In this document: piece by piece, positions 23,590-34,400 of the stretch
Layout of the letters: every line of letters starts with the position of its first letter
How positions within the stretch are numbered: the stretch's first letter is position 1
Source of the DNA: Hordeum vulgare subsp. vulgare
Lineage: Eukaryota > Streptophyta > Magnoliopsida > Poales > Poaceae
Assembly: GCF_904849725.1 (NCBI RefSeq)
Contig: NC_058518.1
Coordinates: 414,477,081 to 414,541,080, forward strand
Direction: 5' to 3'
DNA: 64,000 bases
Notes under the pieces: generated by a model
What the model was told of the DNA's origin: nothing
The model's input: only the letters and a program-made list of their open reading frames with translations
Database searches by the model: none
Made by a program: the position numbers and the translations under genes

Positions 23590-23837
23590 AAAATTGGAAG
23601 TAGTCCGGAAAGTGCGCGAGGAGGAAACAAGCCTGCACGGTGCGGGCCCACCCCCTGGTCACACCGTGAGGGCTTGTGGCTACCTCGTGCGCCTCCCGGA
23701 CTCCGTTTTCGTGCAGGGTACTCCTTCTGCTCTGAAAAAAATCATTATATATACTTCTGTTTGATCTGACCCCTGCATCACGCAGATTTCCTCTGTTTTT
23801 CGTTTCGAGCCTGTTTCTGTTGCTGATCTAGATCTCT
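23590..23837 (+). promoter_or_regulatory. Promoter-like block between integrase and ORF3
   Basis: After the integrase stop there is an A-rich run (AAAAAATACAAAAATTGG), then a stem-loop ACAAGCC...GGCTTGT (23627-23677), then GAAAAAAATCA and a TATA-like TTATATATAC near 23745-23754. ORF3 starts about 85 bp later. The same order is found in the element A LTR and, with nearly the same TATA segment, in element G on the other strand (56590-56740). Alternatively, an AG after a pyrimidine-rich stretch near 23785 could be a splice acceptor. Confidence 0.5.
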
Positions 23838-24494
23838 ATGACTTCTCCAAATGCTCCGAAGGACAAGATCTTCGAGAAGGTCATCAATCCCTACCTCACG
23901 GGAGTGCTGCAACACCCTCAATCTATCGAGATGCGTGAGGGGATGTTGCACATCCGTGATGTTGAGGGGCCTAAGAAGACCGGAAGCGTGGAGACGAGGC
24001 TTGAAGCAACGGAGCAACAAGTCTTCAAGTGCCAAGGGATGGTGGAGCATGGACTCAACGACAACCACATGATGATCACGGAGTTCACCAACAAGCACAG
24101 GATTGATGCCAATGACATTGGGAAGCACCTCTCCAGGCTCTATGACAGGACTGATCAACTCGAGGCCCAGATCTATGACCTACAGAACCAAAATTGTGAG
24201 TATGAGTATAGATTTAAATCCATAAGGTTGGCTGCAGATTTGAGGATTCCGGAGACTCCTTCATATTTTCATGATGGAGCACCTATGCCTTGGAAGACGG
24301 AGGATCAAACTCATGTTGCAACAACTCCTCCACCATCACCACCAAAGGAAGACAACTCAGCATTGTTATGGGCAATCCCCTTGGATTATGCCAAGCTTGG
24401 GGGAGTTGCCCCGGTATCGTATCACCATCACATCTTTTGCCTTTACTTTTATTTTAGTTTTCCTTTTCAGTTTTCTCTTTCTCTAGTAGATTAA
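23838..24494 (+). CDS. Element A ORF3: accessory coiled-coil protein in env position
   Basis: A 218-codon frame begins at ATG 23838 (MTSPNAPKDKIFEK). It lies downstream of integrase, where Athila-type elements carry an extra or env-like gene. The middle (about residues 60-120) is charged and heptad-like (RLEATEQQVFKC, LYDRTDQLEAQIYDLQNQN), which predicts a coiled coil. A proline-rich segment (ATTPPPSPPKE) follows, and the tail is aromatic and hydrophobic (CLYFYFSFPFQFSL), possibly a membrane segment or read-through into spacer. I do not recognise a Pfam domain and see no signal peptide. The codons for YAKLGGVA overlap a purine-rich motif like the element's PPT. No function is assigned. Confidence 0.6.
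   Translation: MTSPNAPKDKIFEKVINPYLTGVLQHPQSIEMREGMLHIRDVEGPKKTGSVETRLEATEQQVFKCQGMVEHGLNDNHMMITEFTNKHRIDANDIGKHLSRLYDRTDQLEAQIYDLQNQNCEYEYRFKSIRLAADLRIPETPSYFHDGAPMPWKTEDQTHVATTPPPSPPKEDNSALLWAIPLDYAKLGGVAPVSYHHHIFCLYFYFSFPFQFSLSLVD
24388..24406 (+). promoter_or_regulatory. Internal polypurine-tract-like motif at the ORF3 end
   Basis: CCAAGCTTGGGGGAGT (24391-24406) matches the purine tract just before the LTRs (CTTGGGGGAGT at 51506-51516; AAGCTTGGGGGAGT beside the F/G LTR). The same motif, rev-comp at 56056-56073, ends ORF3 of element G. It may act as a second plus-strand primer, or may only be an old duplication. Confidence 0.35.
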
Positions 24495-24674
24495 AAGTCT
24501 TACATTTTGGTCTTGAGTTTTGCTTTGTGTCACCCCCGATGTATTCGAGCTCGTGAGCCATATAATAAAGAGTGTCTTAGTTGAAAGGCTTTGCCTCTTG
24601 CCATGGTCAAAAGAGTGAGAACGGAACAAAAGCATGAAAGATCATGTAATGATCTTATGGGAAGTGATGGCTTC
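24495..24674 (+). other. Element A 3' spacer, left of the C insertion
   Basis: This short noncoding stretch of A follows ORF3 and ends at GGCTTC, where the LTR of C begins. The continuation of A is near 51108 (GAAATTGTTGAC). Confidence 0.55.
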
Positions 24675-26207
24675 TGATAACCCACAAGTATACGGGATCA
24701 ATTGTAGCCTTTCTCTATAAGTAAGAGTGTCGACCCAACGAGGAGCTAAAGGTAGGACACATACTCCCTCAAGTTCTATCGACCACCGATACAACTCTAT
24801 GCATACTTTACGTTCGCTTTACCTAGAACAAGTATGAAACTGGAAGTACTTTGTAGGAGTGATAGGATAGGTTAGCAAGAAAGGAAAGAACACGTAAATA
24901 AAACTAGGGGCTGGTTAGATGAAGAAAAAATTATGTTAGTTTAACGAGTGTGGAAAAGTGGTGGTAGGAGTTGCGGAATTGTCCCTAAGCAATTGACTAT
25001 GTTACTAGACCGATAGCAAGTTTTATGTGGGAGAGGCCACTGCTAGCATGTCATCCCTTACTTGGAATTCTATGCACTTATTATTGGAACTATTAGCAAG
25101 CATCCGCGACTACTAACGTTCATTAAGGTAAAACCCAACCATAGCAATAAGATATATTGGCCCCTCTTCAATCTCGTATGCATCAATTTCTATGCTAGGC
25201 TGAAGCTTCTGTCACCGTTGCCCTCCAATACATAGTCCTATTAACATACTACTAACCCTATGGTGTGATCCATGCGTGCGCTCATATGATGGGCACCAAG
25301 GGACAGCAACATAACCACAAGCAAATTAAACCAAGCATAGCAATTCATCAATCACCGATAGGACAACGAAAATCTACTCAGACATCATAGAATGGCAACA
25401 CATCATTGGATAATAATATGAAGCATAAAGCATCATGTTCAAGTAGAGGGTACAACGGGTTGCGGGAGAGTGGACCACTGAATATAGATGGGGGAATGTG
25501 ATGGAGGTGTTGGTGAAGATGACGGAGGTGTTGGTGTAGATCGTCGTCACATGATGATGTCCCGGGGGCGTTCCGGCGCCGCCGGGAGAGAGGGGGAGAG
25601 AGCCCCCCTTCTTGTTCTTCTTCCTTGACCTCCTCCCTAGATGGGAGAAGGGTTTCCCCTCTGGTCCATGATCTCCATGGCGGCGGAAGGGCGAGAGCCC
25701 CTCCGAGATTGGATCTCTCTCTCTTTGTCCTTCTGCTTTTGTGCTCCTAGATTTTTCCTTTCACCGTTTCTTAAATTCCCGGAGATTCATAACTCGGATT
25801 GCGCTGAAATTTTAACATGATTTTCTTCCAAATATTAGCTTTCCTGCGGAAAAAGAAGGGCCCCAACCTCCTTAGGGATTGGTCACAAGCCTGCCAGGCC
25901 GCCGCCCTCCTCTAGGGCGCGCCTAGGGGGCTTGTGACCTCCTCGGGCATCATTTCGCGTAGCTTCTTCTTCCCAAAAATCATAAATATTCCAAAAAAAT
26001 CCCCGTAGGTTTTTTTATTGCGTTTTGACTTTGTTTGGTATGGATATTCTGCGAAACAAAAAACATGCAACAAACAGGAACTGGCACTGGACACTTGATC
26101 AATATGTTGGTCCCAAAAATAGTATAATTTTTTTTCAAAAGTATATGAAAGTTGTAGAATATTGGCATGAAACAATCAAAAATTATAGATACGATGGAGA
26201 CGTATCA
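24675..26207 (-). repeat. Element C 3' LTR (left copy, complete)
   Basis: 1533 bp running from TGATAACCC to GAGACGTATCA. On the minus strand it reads TGATACGTCTCCATCGTATC at its start. It contains a stem-loop GTCACAAGCC...GGCTTGTGAC (25882-25938). Confidence 0.82.
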
Positions 26208-28349
26208 GCATCCCCAAGCTTAATTCCCGCTCGTCCTCGAGTAGGTAAATGATAAAAAAAGATAATTTTTGATGTGGAATGCTACCTAGCGTAATCTTGA
26301 TCATATAATCTAATCATGGCATGAATACTAAAACACGAGTGATTCGAAGCAATAGTCTATCATTTGACATAAAGACAATAATATTTCAAGCATACTAACA
26401 AAGTAATCATGTCTTCTCATAATATCATGGCCAAAGAAAGTTATCCCTACAAAATCATATAGTCTGGCTATGCTCCATCTTCCCCACACAACGTATTTAA
26501 ATCATGCACAACCCCGGTTTTAGCCAAGCAATTGTTTCATACTTTAGTGTTCTCAAACTTTTTCAACTTTCACGCAATACATGAGCGTGAGCCATGGAGA
26601 TAGCACTATAGGTGGAATAGAATATGGTGGTTGTGGAGAAGACAAAAAGGAGGAGATAGTCTCACATCAACTAGGCGTATCAACGGGCTATGGAGATGCC
26701 CATCAATAGATATAAATGTGAGTGAGTAGGGATTGCCATACAACAAATGCACAAGAGCTATAAGTGTATGAAAGCTCAAAAAGAAACTAGTGGGTGTGCA
26801 TCCAACTTGCTTGCTCACGAAGACCTAGGGTAATTTGAGGAAGCCCGTCATTGGAATATACAAGCCAAGTTCTATAATGAAAATTTTCCACTAGTGTATG
26901 AAAGTGGCAACATAGGAGACTCTCTATCATGAAGATCATGGTGCTACTTTGAAGCACAAGTGTGGTACAGGATAGTAGCATTGTCCCTTCTCTCTTTTCT
27001 CTCATTTTTTTATATTTTTTTTTGGTGGGCTTACTTGGCCTCTTTTTTTATTTGGGCTTCATTGGCCTCTTTTATTACTCCCTCACATGGGACAATGCTC
27101 TAATAATGATGATCATCACACTTTTATTTACTTACAACTCGATATTTAGAGCAAAATATGACTCTATATGAATGCCTTCGGCGGTGTATCGGGATGTGCA
27201 ATGATCTAGCATAGCAATGACATCCAAAAACGGACAAGCCATGAAAACATCATGCTAGCTATCTTACGATCATGCAAAGCAATATGACAATGATGGTGTG
27301 TATCATAATAAACGGAACGATGGAAGTTGCATGGCAATATATCTCGGAATGGCTATGGAAATGCCATAATAGGTAGGTATGGTGGCTATTTTGAGGAAGG
27401 GTTATGGTGGCTGTAATGCACCGGTGAAAGTTGTGCGGTACTAGAGAGGCTAGCAGTGGTGGAAGGGTGGGAGTGTGTATAATCCATGGACTCAACATTA
27501 GTCATAAAGAACTCACATACTTATTGCAAAACTATATTAGTCATCGAAACAAGGTACTACACGCATGCTCCTTGGGGAAGGGTTGGTAGGAGTTAACCAT
27601 CGCGCGATCCCGACCTCCACACATAGTGTGACAATCAATAAATAAATCATGCTCTAACTTCGTCACATAACGGTTCACCATACGTGCATGCTACGGGAAT
27701 CACCAACCTTAACACAAGTATTTCTACGAATACACAATTACTCACTAGCCCGACTCTAATATCACATCTTCATTTCGCAAAACTATTGCAAGGAATCAAA
27801 CATATCATATTCACTGATCTACAAGTTTTATGTAAGATTTTATGACTAACCACGTGAATGACCAACTCCTGATAACTCTCTAAATAGGTATAAGTGAAGC
27901 ATGAGAGTTAAATTCTTTCACAAAAGATATGCCCCGCTCTAACAAATATAAGTGAAGCAAAAGAGCATTCTACAAATGGCGGTTTTCTATATATAGGGAA
28001 ACAGGCAATCCAAACTTCAAATGATATAAGTGAAGCACATGAAGCATTCTATAAAGCCATACTCAAAAGATATAAGTGAATTGCAAAGAGCATTCTATAA
28101 ATCAACCAAAGACTATATCATACCAGCATTGTGCATAAAATAAAAAGGAAAAATAAAAAAATGCTCCAAGCATTTGCACATATCATGTCATGAATAAAAA
28201 TATAGCTCCGAGTAAAATTACCGATAGATTGTAGACGAAAGAGGGGATGCCTTCCGGGGCATCCCCAAGCTTAGACGCTTGAGTCTTCCTTGAATATTAC
28301 CTTGGGGTGCCTTGGGCATCCCCAAGATTAGGCTCTTGCCTCTCCTTAT
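26208..28349 (-). other. Element C 3' internal region, noncoding
   Basis: No supported frame is found. It begins with the inverted polypurine tract GCATCCCCAAGCTT. Most of it is AT-rich. Its right end, CTTAT (28345-28349), is the target duplication of element I. Confidence 0.6.
27886..28110 (-). repeat. Irregular tandem repeat ATATAAGTGAAGCA / AGCATTCTATAAA
   Basis: The motif TATAAGTGAA occurs at about 27889, 27949, 28025 and 28070, usually followed by GAGCATTCTA(C/T)AAA. Spacing is uneven (about 60, 76 and 45 bp), so this is a degenerate array in the C internal region. Confidence 0.6.
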
Positions 28350-30153
28350 TGTTGGAATTATGCCCTAGAGGCAATAATAAATGTATAGTTATTATTATAA
28401 TTCCTGTATCAAGATAATAGTTTATTATCCATGATATAATTGTATTGAATGAAGACTCATTTACATGTGTGGATACATAGACAAAACACCGTCCCTAGCA
28501 TGCCTCTAGTTGGCTAGCCAGTTGATCGATGATAGTCAGTGTCTTTTGATTATGAACAAGGTGTTGTTGCTTGATAACTGGATCACGCCATTGGGAGAAT
28601 CACGTGATGGACTAGACCCAAACTAATAGACGTAGCATGTTGATCGTGTCATTTTGTTGCTACTGTTTTCTGCGTGTCAAGTATTTATTCCTATGACCAT
28701 GAGATCATATAACTCACTGACACTGGAGGAATGCTTTGTGTGTATCAAACGTCGCAACGTAACTGGGTGACTATAAATATGCTCTACAGGTATCTCCGAA
28801 GGTGTTAGTTGAGTTAGTATGGATCAAGACTGGGATTTGTCACTCCGTGTGACGGAGAGGTATCTCGGGGCCCACTCGGTAATACAACATCACACACAAG
28901 CCTTGCAAGCAATGTAACTTAGTGTAAGTTGCGGGATCTTGTATTACGGAACGAGTAAAGAGACTTGCCGGTAAACGAGATTGAAATAGGTATGCGGATA
29001 CTGACGATCGAATCTCGGGCAAGTAACATACCGAAGGACAAAGGGAATGACATACGGGATTATACGAATCCTTGGCACTGAGGTTCAAACGATAAGATCT
29101 TCGTAGAATATGTAGGATCCAATATGGGCATCCAGGTCCCGCTATTGGATATTGACCGAGGAGTCTCTCGGGTCATGTCTACATAGTTCTCGAACCCGCA
29201 GGATCTGCACACTTAACGTTCGACGTTGTTTTATGCGTATTTGAGTTATATGGTTGGTTACCTAATGTTGTTCGGAGTCCCGGATGAGATCACAGACGTC
29301 ACGAGGGTTTCCGGAATGGTCCGGAAACGAAGATTGATATATAGGATGACCTCATTTGATTACCGGAAGGTTTTCGGAGTTACCGGGAATGTACTGGGAA
29401 TGACGAATGGGTTCCGGGAGTTCACCGGGGGGGGGCAACCCACCCCGGGGAAGCCCATAGGCTTTGGGGAGACACACCAGCCCTTAGTGGGCTGGTGGGA
29501 CAGCCCCAAGGGGGCCTATGCGCCAAGAGAAGTAAATCAAAGGAAAATAAAAAAAAAAGAGGGAGGAAGTGGGAAGGGAGGGGGACTCCTCCCACCAAAC
29601 CAAGTCCAACTCGGTTTGGGGGCAGAGTCCTCCCCCCCCTTGGCTCGGCCGACCCCTTGAGGGTCCCTTGGACCCCAAGGCAAGGTTCCCCTCCCTCCTC
29701 CTATATATATGGAGCTTTTAGGGCAGATTTGAGACGACTTTCTCACGGTTGCCCGACAAGATATCTCCATAGTTTTTCCTCTAGATCGCGTTTCTGCGGA
29801 GCTCGGGCGGAGCCCTGCTGAGACAAGATCATCACCAACCTGCGGAACTCTTCTACCTCTCCGTCTCTCTTGCTGGATCAAGAAGGCCGAGATCATCGTC
29901 GAGCTGTACGTGTGCTGAACGCGGAGGTGCCGTCCGTTCGGTACTAGATCGTGGGACTGATCGCGGGATTGTTCGCGGGGCGGATCGAGGGACGTGAGGA
30001 CGTTCCACTACATCAACCGCGTTCTCTAACGCTTCTGCTGTACGATCTACAAGGGTACGTAGATCACTCATCCCCTCTCGTAGATGGACATCACCATGAT
30101 AGGTCTTCGTGCGCGTAGGAAAATTTTTGTTTCCCATGCGACGTTCCCCAACA
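28350..30153 (+). repeat. Element I 5' LTR
   Basis: 1804 bp from TGTTGGAATTATGCCC to CGTTCCCCAACA. The length difference from the 3' LTR is mostly a 23-bp deletion near 29840, in the transcribed part after the TATA box. Confidence 0.96.
29698..29714 (+). promoter_or_regulatory. TATA box of the element I LTR promoter
   Basis: CTCCTATATATATGGAGC is the TATA box position known for BARE1-type LTRs. The counterpart in the 3' LTR is at about 36790-36806, and element II has CCTATATATACGGAG. Confidence 0.65.
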
Positions 30154-30154
30154 G

Positions 30155-30166
30155 TGGTATCAGAGC
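30155..30166 (+). other. Element I primer-binding site (initiator tRNA-Met)
   Basis: TGGTATCAGAGC, one base after the LTR end, is complementary to the 3' end of plant initiator tRNA-Met, the standard primer of Copia elements. Confidence 0.93.
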
Positions 30167-31408
30167 TAGGTTCATGCGTAGATGTCTTCTCGAGTAGAAC
30201 ACAAAAGTTTTTGTGGGCGGTGATGTGCATTTTGCTGCCCTCCTTAGTCTTTTCTTGATTCCGCGGTATTGTTGGATTGAAGCGGCTTGGACCGACATTA
30301 CTCGTACGCTTACGAGAGACTGGTTTCATCGTTACGAGTAACCCCCTTTGCTCAAAGATGACTGGCAAGTGACAGTTTCTCCAACTTTAGTTGAATCGGA
30401 TTTGACCGAGGAGGTCCTTGGATGAGGTTAAATAGCAACTCATATATCTCCGTTGTGGTGTTTGCGTAAGTAAGATGCGATCCTACTAGATACCCTTGGT
30501 CACCACGTAAAACATGCAACAACAAAATTAGAGGACGTCTAACTTGTTTTTGGAGGGTATGATTGTGATGTGATATGGCCAACGATGTGATGTGATATAT
30601 TGGATGTATGAGATGATCATGTTGTAATAGAAATATCGACTTGCACGTCGATGGTACGGCAACCGGCAGGAGCCATAGGGTTGTCTTTGTACTAACGTTT
30701 GTGCTTGCAGATGCGCTTACTATTTTGCTAGGATGTAGCTTTAGTAGTAATAGCATAAGTAGCACGACAACCCCGATGGCAACACGTTGATGGATGATCA
30801 TGGTGTGGCGCCGGTGACAAGAAGATCGTGCCGGTGCTTTGGTGATGGAGATCAAGAAGCACGTGATGATGGCCATATCATGTCACTTATGAATTGCATG
30901 TGATGTTAATCCTTTTATGCACCTTATTTTGCTTAGAACGACGGTAGAATTATGAGGTGATCTCTCACTAAAATTTCAAGACGAAATTGTGTTCTCCCCG
31001 ACTGTGCACCGTTGCTACAGTTCGTCGTTTCGAGGCACCACGTGATGATCGGGTGTGATAGACTCAACGTTCACATACAACGGGTGCAAAACAGTTGCGC
31101 ACGCGGAACACTCGGGTTAAGCTTGACGAGCCTAGCATGTGCAGACATGGCCTCGGAACACATGAGACCGAAAGGTCGATCATGAATCATATAGTTGATA
31201 TGATTAGCATAGGGATGCTTACCACTGAAACTACTCTCGACTCACGTGATGACCGGACTTGGGATAGTGTAAGTGGATCATGAACCACTCAAATGACTAG
31301 AGAGATGTACTTTTTGAGTGGGAGTTTAGCATATAATTTGATTAAGTTGAAATCTAATTATCTTGAACATAGTCTAAGTCCACTTTGAATATATTTGTGT
31401 TGTAGATC
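30167..31408 (+). other. Element I untranslated leader
   Basis: About 1.2 kb without a supported frame between primer site and gag. In BARE1 the leader carries dimerisation and packaging signals and short upstream ORFs; none can be assigned here by eye. Confidence 0.6.
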
Positions 31409-34400
31409 ATGGCTCACGCAAGTGTCATCCTGAATTTTAATACGTTCCTAGAGAAAGCTAAGTTGAAATATTATGGAAGCAACTTTGTAGACTGGGCTCG
31501 TAATCTTAAGCTAATCTTACAAGCTGGGAAGAAGGATTATGTCCTTAATGCTGCGCTAGGAGATGAACCACCCGCTACGGCTGATCAGGATGTTAAGAAC
31601 GCTTGGTTAGCGCGTAAGGAGGACTACTCAATAGTTCAATGTGCAGTCTTGTATGGCTTAGAACCGGGACTTCAACGTCGCTTTGAGCGTCATGGAGCAT
31701 TTGAGATGTTCCAGGAATTGAAGTTTATCTTTCAGAAGAACGCCCGGATCGAGAGGTATGAGACCTCCGATAAATTCTATGCTTGCAAGATGGAGGAAAA
31801 CTCGTCTGTCAGTGAACATGTGCTCAAAATGTCTGGGTACTCAAACCGTCTAACTGAACTGGGGATTGAACTCTCGCAAGAAGCTATCACTGACAGAATC
31901 CTTCAATCACTGCCGCCAAGCTATAAAGGCTTTGTGTTGAACTACAACATGCAAGGGATGAACAAGTCTCCCGGCGAGTTGTTTGCGATGCTGAAAGTCG
32001 CAGAGTCTGAACTCCGTAAAGAGCATCAAGTGTTGATGGTAAGAAAGACCACTAGTTTCAAGAGAAACGGCAAAGGCAAGAAGGGCAATTCGAAGAAGAG
32101 CGGCAAGCCTGTTGCCAATCCGCCGAAGAAACCCAAAGCTAGACCTAAGCCTGAAACAAAGTGCTTCTATTGCAAGGGTATGGGTCACTGGAAGCGCAAT
32201 TGCCCCAAGTATCTGGCAGATAAGAAGGCGGGCAAAGAAAAATCAGGTATATTTGATATACATGTTATTGATGTGTACTTAACCAGCTCTCGTAGTAGTG
32301 CCTGGGTATTGGATACCGGTTCTGTTGCTCACATTTGCAACTCGAAGCAGGAACTGCGGAATAGACGAAGGCTGGCGAAAGACGAAGTGACGATGCGCGT
32401 AGGAAACGGTTCCAAGGTTGATGCAATCGCCGTCGGCACAGTGTCACTTCAGCTACCATCGGGATTAGTGATGAACTTAAAACATTGTTATTTAGTGCCT
32501 GCGTTGAGCATGAACATTATATCTGGATCTTGTTTATTGCGAGACGGTTACTCTTTTAAGTCTGAGAATAATGGTTGTTCTATTTCTATGAGTAACATCT
32601 TTTATGGTCATGCACCGAATGTGAGAGGATTGTTCATATTGAATCTTGATAGCGATACGCATATACATAACATTGAGACCAAAAGAGTTAGAGTAAACAA
32701 TGATAGCGCCATATTTTTGTGGCACTGCCGCTTGGGTCATATTGGTATAAAGCGCATAAAGAAACTCCATGCTGATGGACTTTTGGAGTCACTTGACTTT
32801 GATTCACTTGACACGTGCGAACCATGCCTCATGGGCAAGATGACTAAGACTCCGTTCTCCGGAACAATGGAGCGTGCAAGTGACTTGTTGGAAATCATAC
32901 ATACTGATGTGTGTGGTCCAATGAGCGTAGAGGCACGCGGCGGATATCGTTATTTTCTCACCTTCACTTACGATTTAAGTAGATATGGTTATGTCTACTT
33001 GATGAAGCACAAGTCTGAAACATTTGAAAAGTTCAAGCAATTTCAGAGTGAAGTGGAAAATCATCGTAACAAGAAGATCAAGTTCCTGCGGTCTGGTCGT
33101 GGGGGTGAATATCTGAGTTTCGAGTTTGGTACTCACTTAAGACAATGTGGAATTGTTTCGCAGTTAACACCGCCTGGAACACCACAGCGTAATGGTGTGT
33201 CCGAACGTCGTAATCGTACTTTGTTAGAGATGGTGCGATCTATGATGTCTCTTACTGATTTGCCGTTATCATTTTGGGGTTATGCATTAGAAACAGCTGC
33301 ATTCACTTTAAATAGGGCACCATCAAAATCCGTTGAGACGACACCATACGAACTGTGGTATGGCAAAAGGCCAAAGTTGTCGTTTCTTAAATTTTGGGGA
33401 TGTGATGCTTATGTCAAAAAGCTTCAGCCTGAAAAGCTGGAACCCAAAGCGGAAAAATGCGTCTTCATAGGTTACCCAAAAGAGACAGTTGGGTACACCT
33501 TCTATCTCAAATCCGAGGGCAAAGTGTTTGTTGCTAAGAACGGAACTTTTCTCAAGAAGGAGTTTCTCTCGAGAGAATTGAGTGGGAGGAAGATAGAACT
33601 TGACGAGGTTGTCGAACCTCTCATCCCTCTGGATGGTGGCGCAGGGCAAGGGGAAACCTCTGTCATTGCGACGCCGGTTGAGGAGGAAGTTAATGATGAT
33701 GATCATGTAACTCCAGTTCAAGTTTCTGTTGAACCACGCAGGTCGACGAGATCACGCGCTGCTCCAGAGTGGTATGGTAATCCCGTCTTATCAATCATGT
33801 TGTTAGACAACAATGAACCTGCAAATTATGAAGAAGCAATGGTGGGCCCAGATTCCAACAAATGGCTAGAAGCCATGAAATCCGAGATAGGATCCATGTA
33901 TGACAACAAAGTGTGGACTTTGGAGATACTACCTGAGGGCCGCAAGGCTATTGAGAACAAATGGATCTTTAAGAAGAAGACGGACGCTGACGGTAATGTG
34001 ACCGTTTATAAAGCTCGACTTGTGGCAAAGGGTTTTTCACAAGTTCCAGGAGTTGACTACGATGAGACCTTCTCACCCGTAGCGATGCTTAAGTCCGTCA
34101 GAATCATGTTAGCAATAGCTGCATTTTTCGATTATGAAATCTGGCAGATGGATGTCAAAACGGCGTTCCTTAACGGTTTCCTTAAGGAAGAGTTGTATAT
34201 GATGCAACCCGAAGGTTTTGTCGATCCTAAAAATGCTGACAAGGTGTGCAAGCTCCAGCGATCCATTTATGGACTGGTGCAAGCATCTCGGAGTTGGAAC
34301 AAATGCTTTGATGAGGTGATCAAAGCATTTGGGTTTATACAAGTGGTTGGAGAATCTTGTATTTACAAGAAAGTGAGTGGGAGCTCTGTGGCGTTTCTAA

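Noticed and set aside
28840..29088. 82-codon minus-strand frame repeated at 35932, 41314, 48451 and, inverted, 62228
   Set aside because: It recurs only because it lies in every BARE1-type LTR; no evidence of an LTR-encoded protein.
29226..29660. 144-codon proline/glycine-rich frame, also at 36318 and 41808
   Set aside because: It overlaps the LTR promoter and G/C runs, and length differs between copies through small indels.
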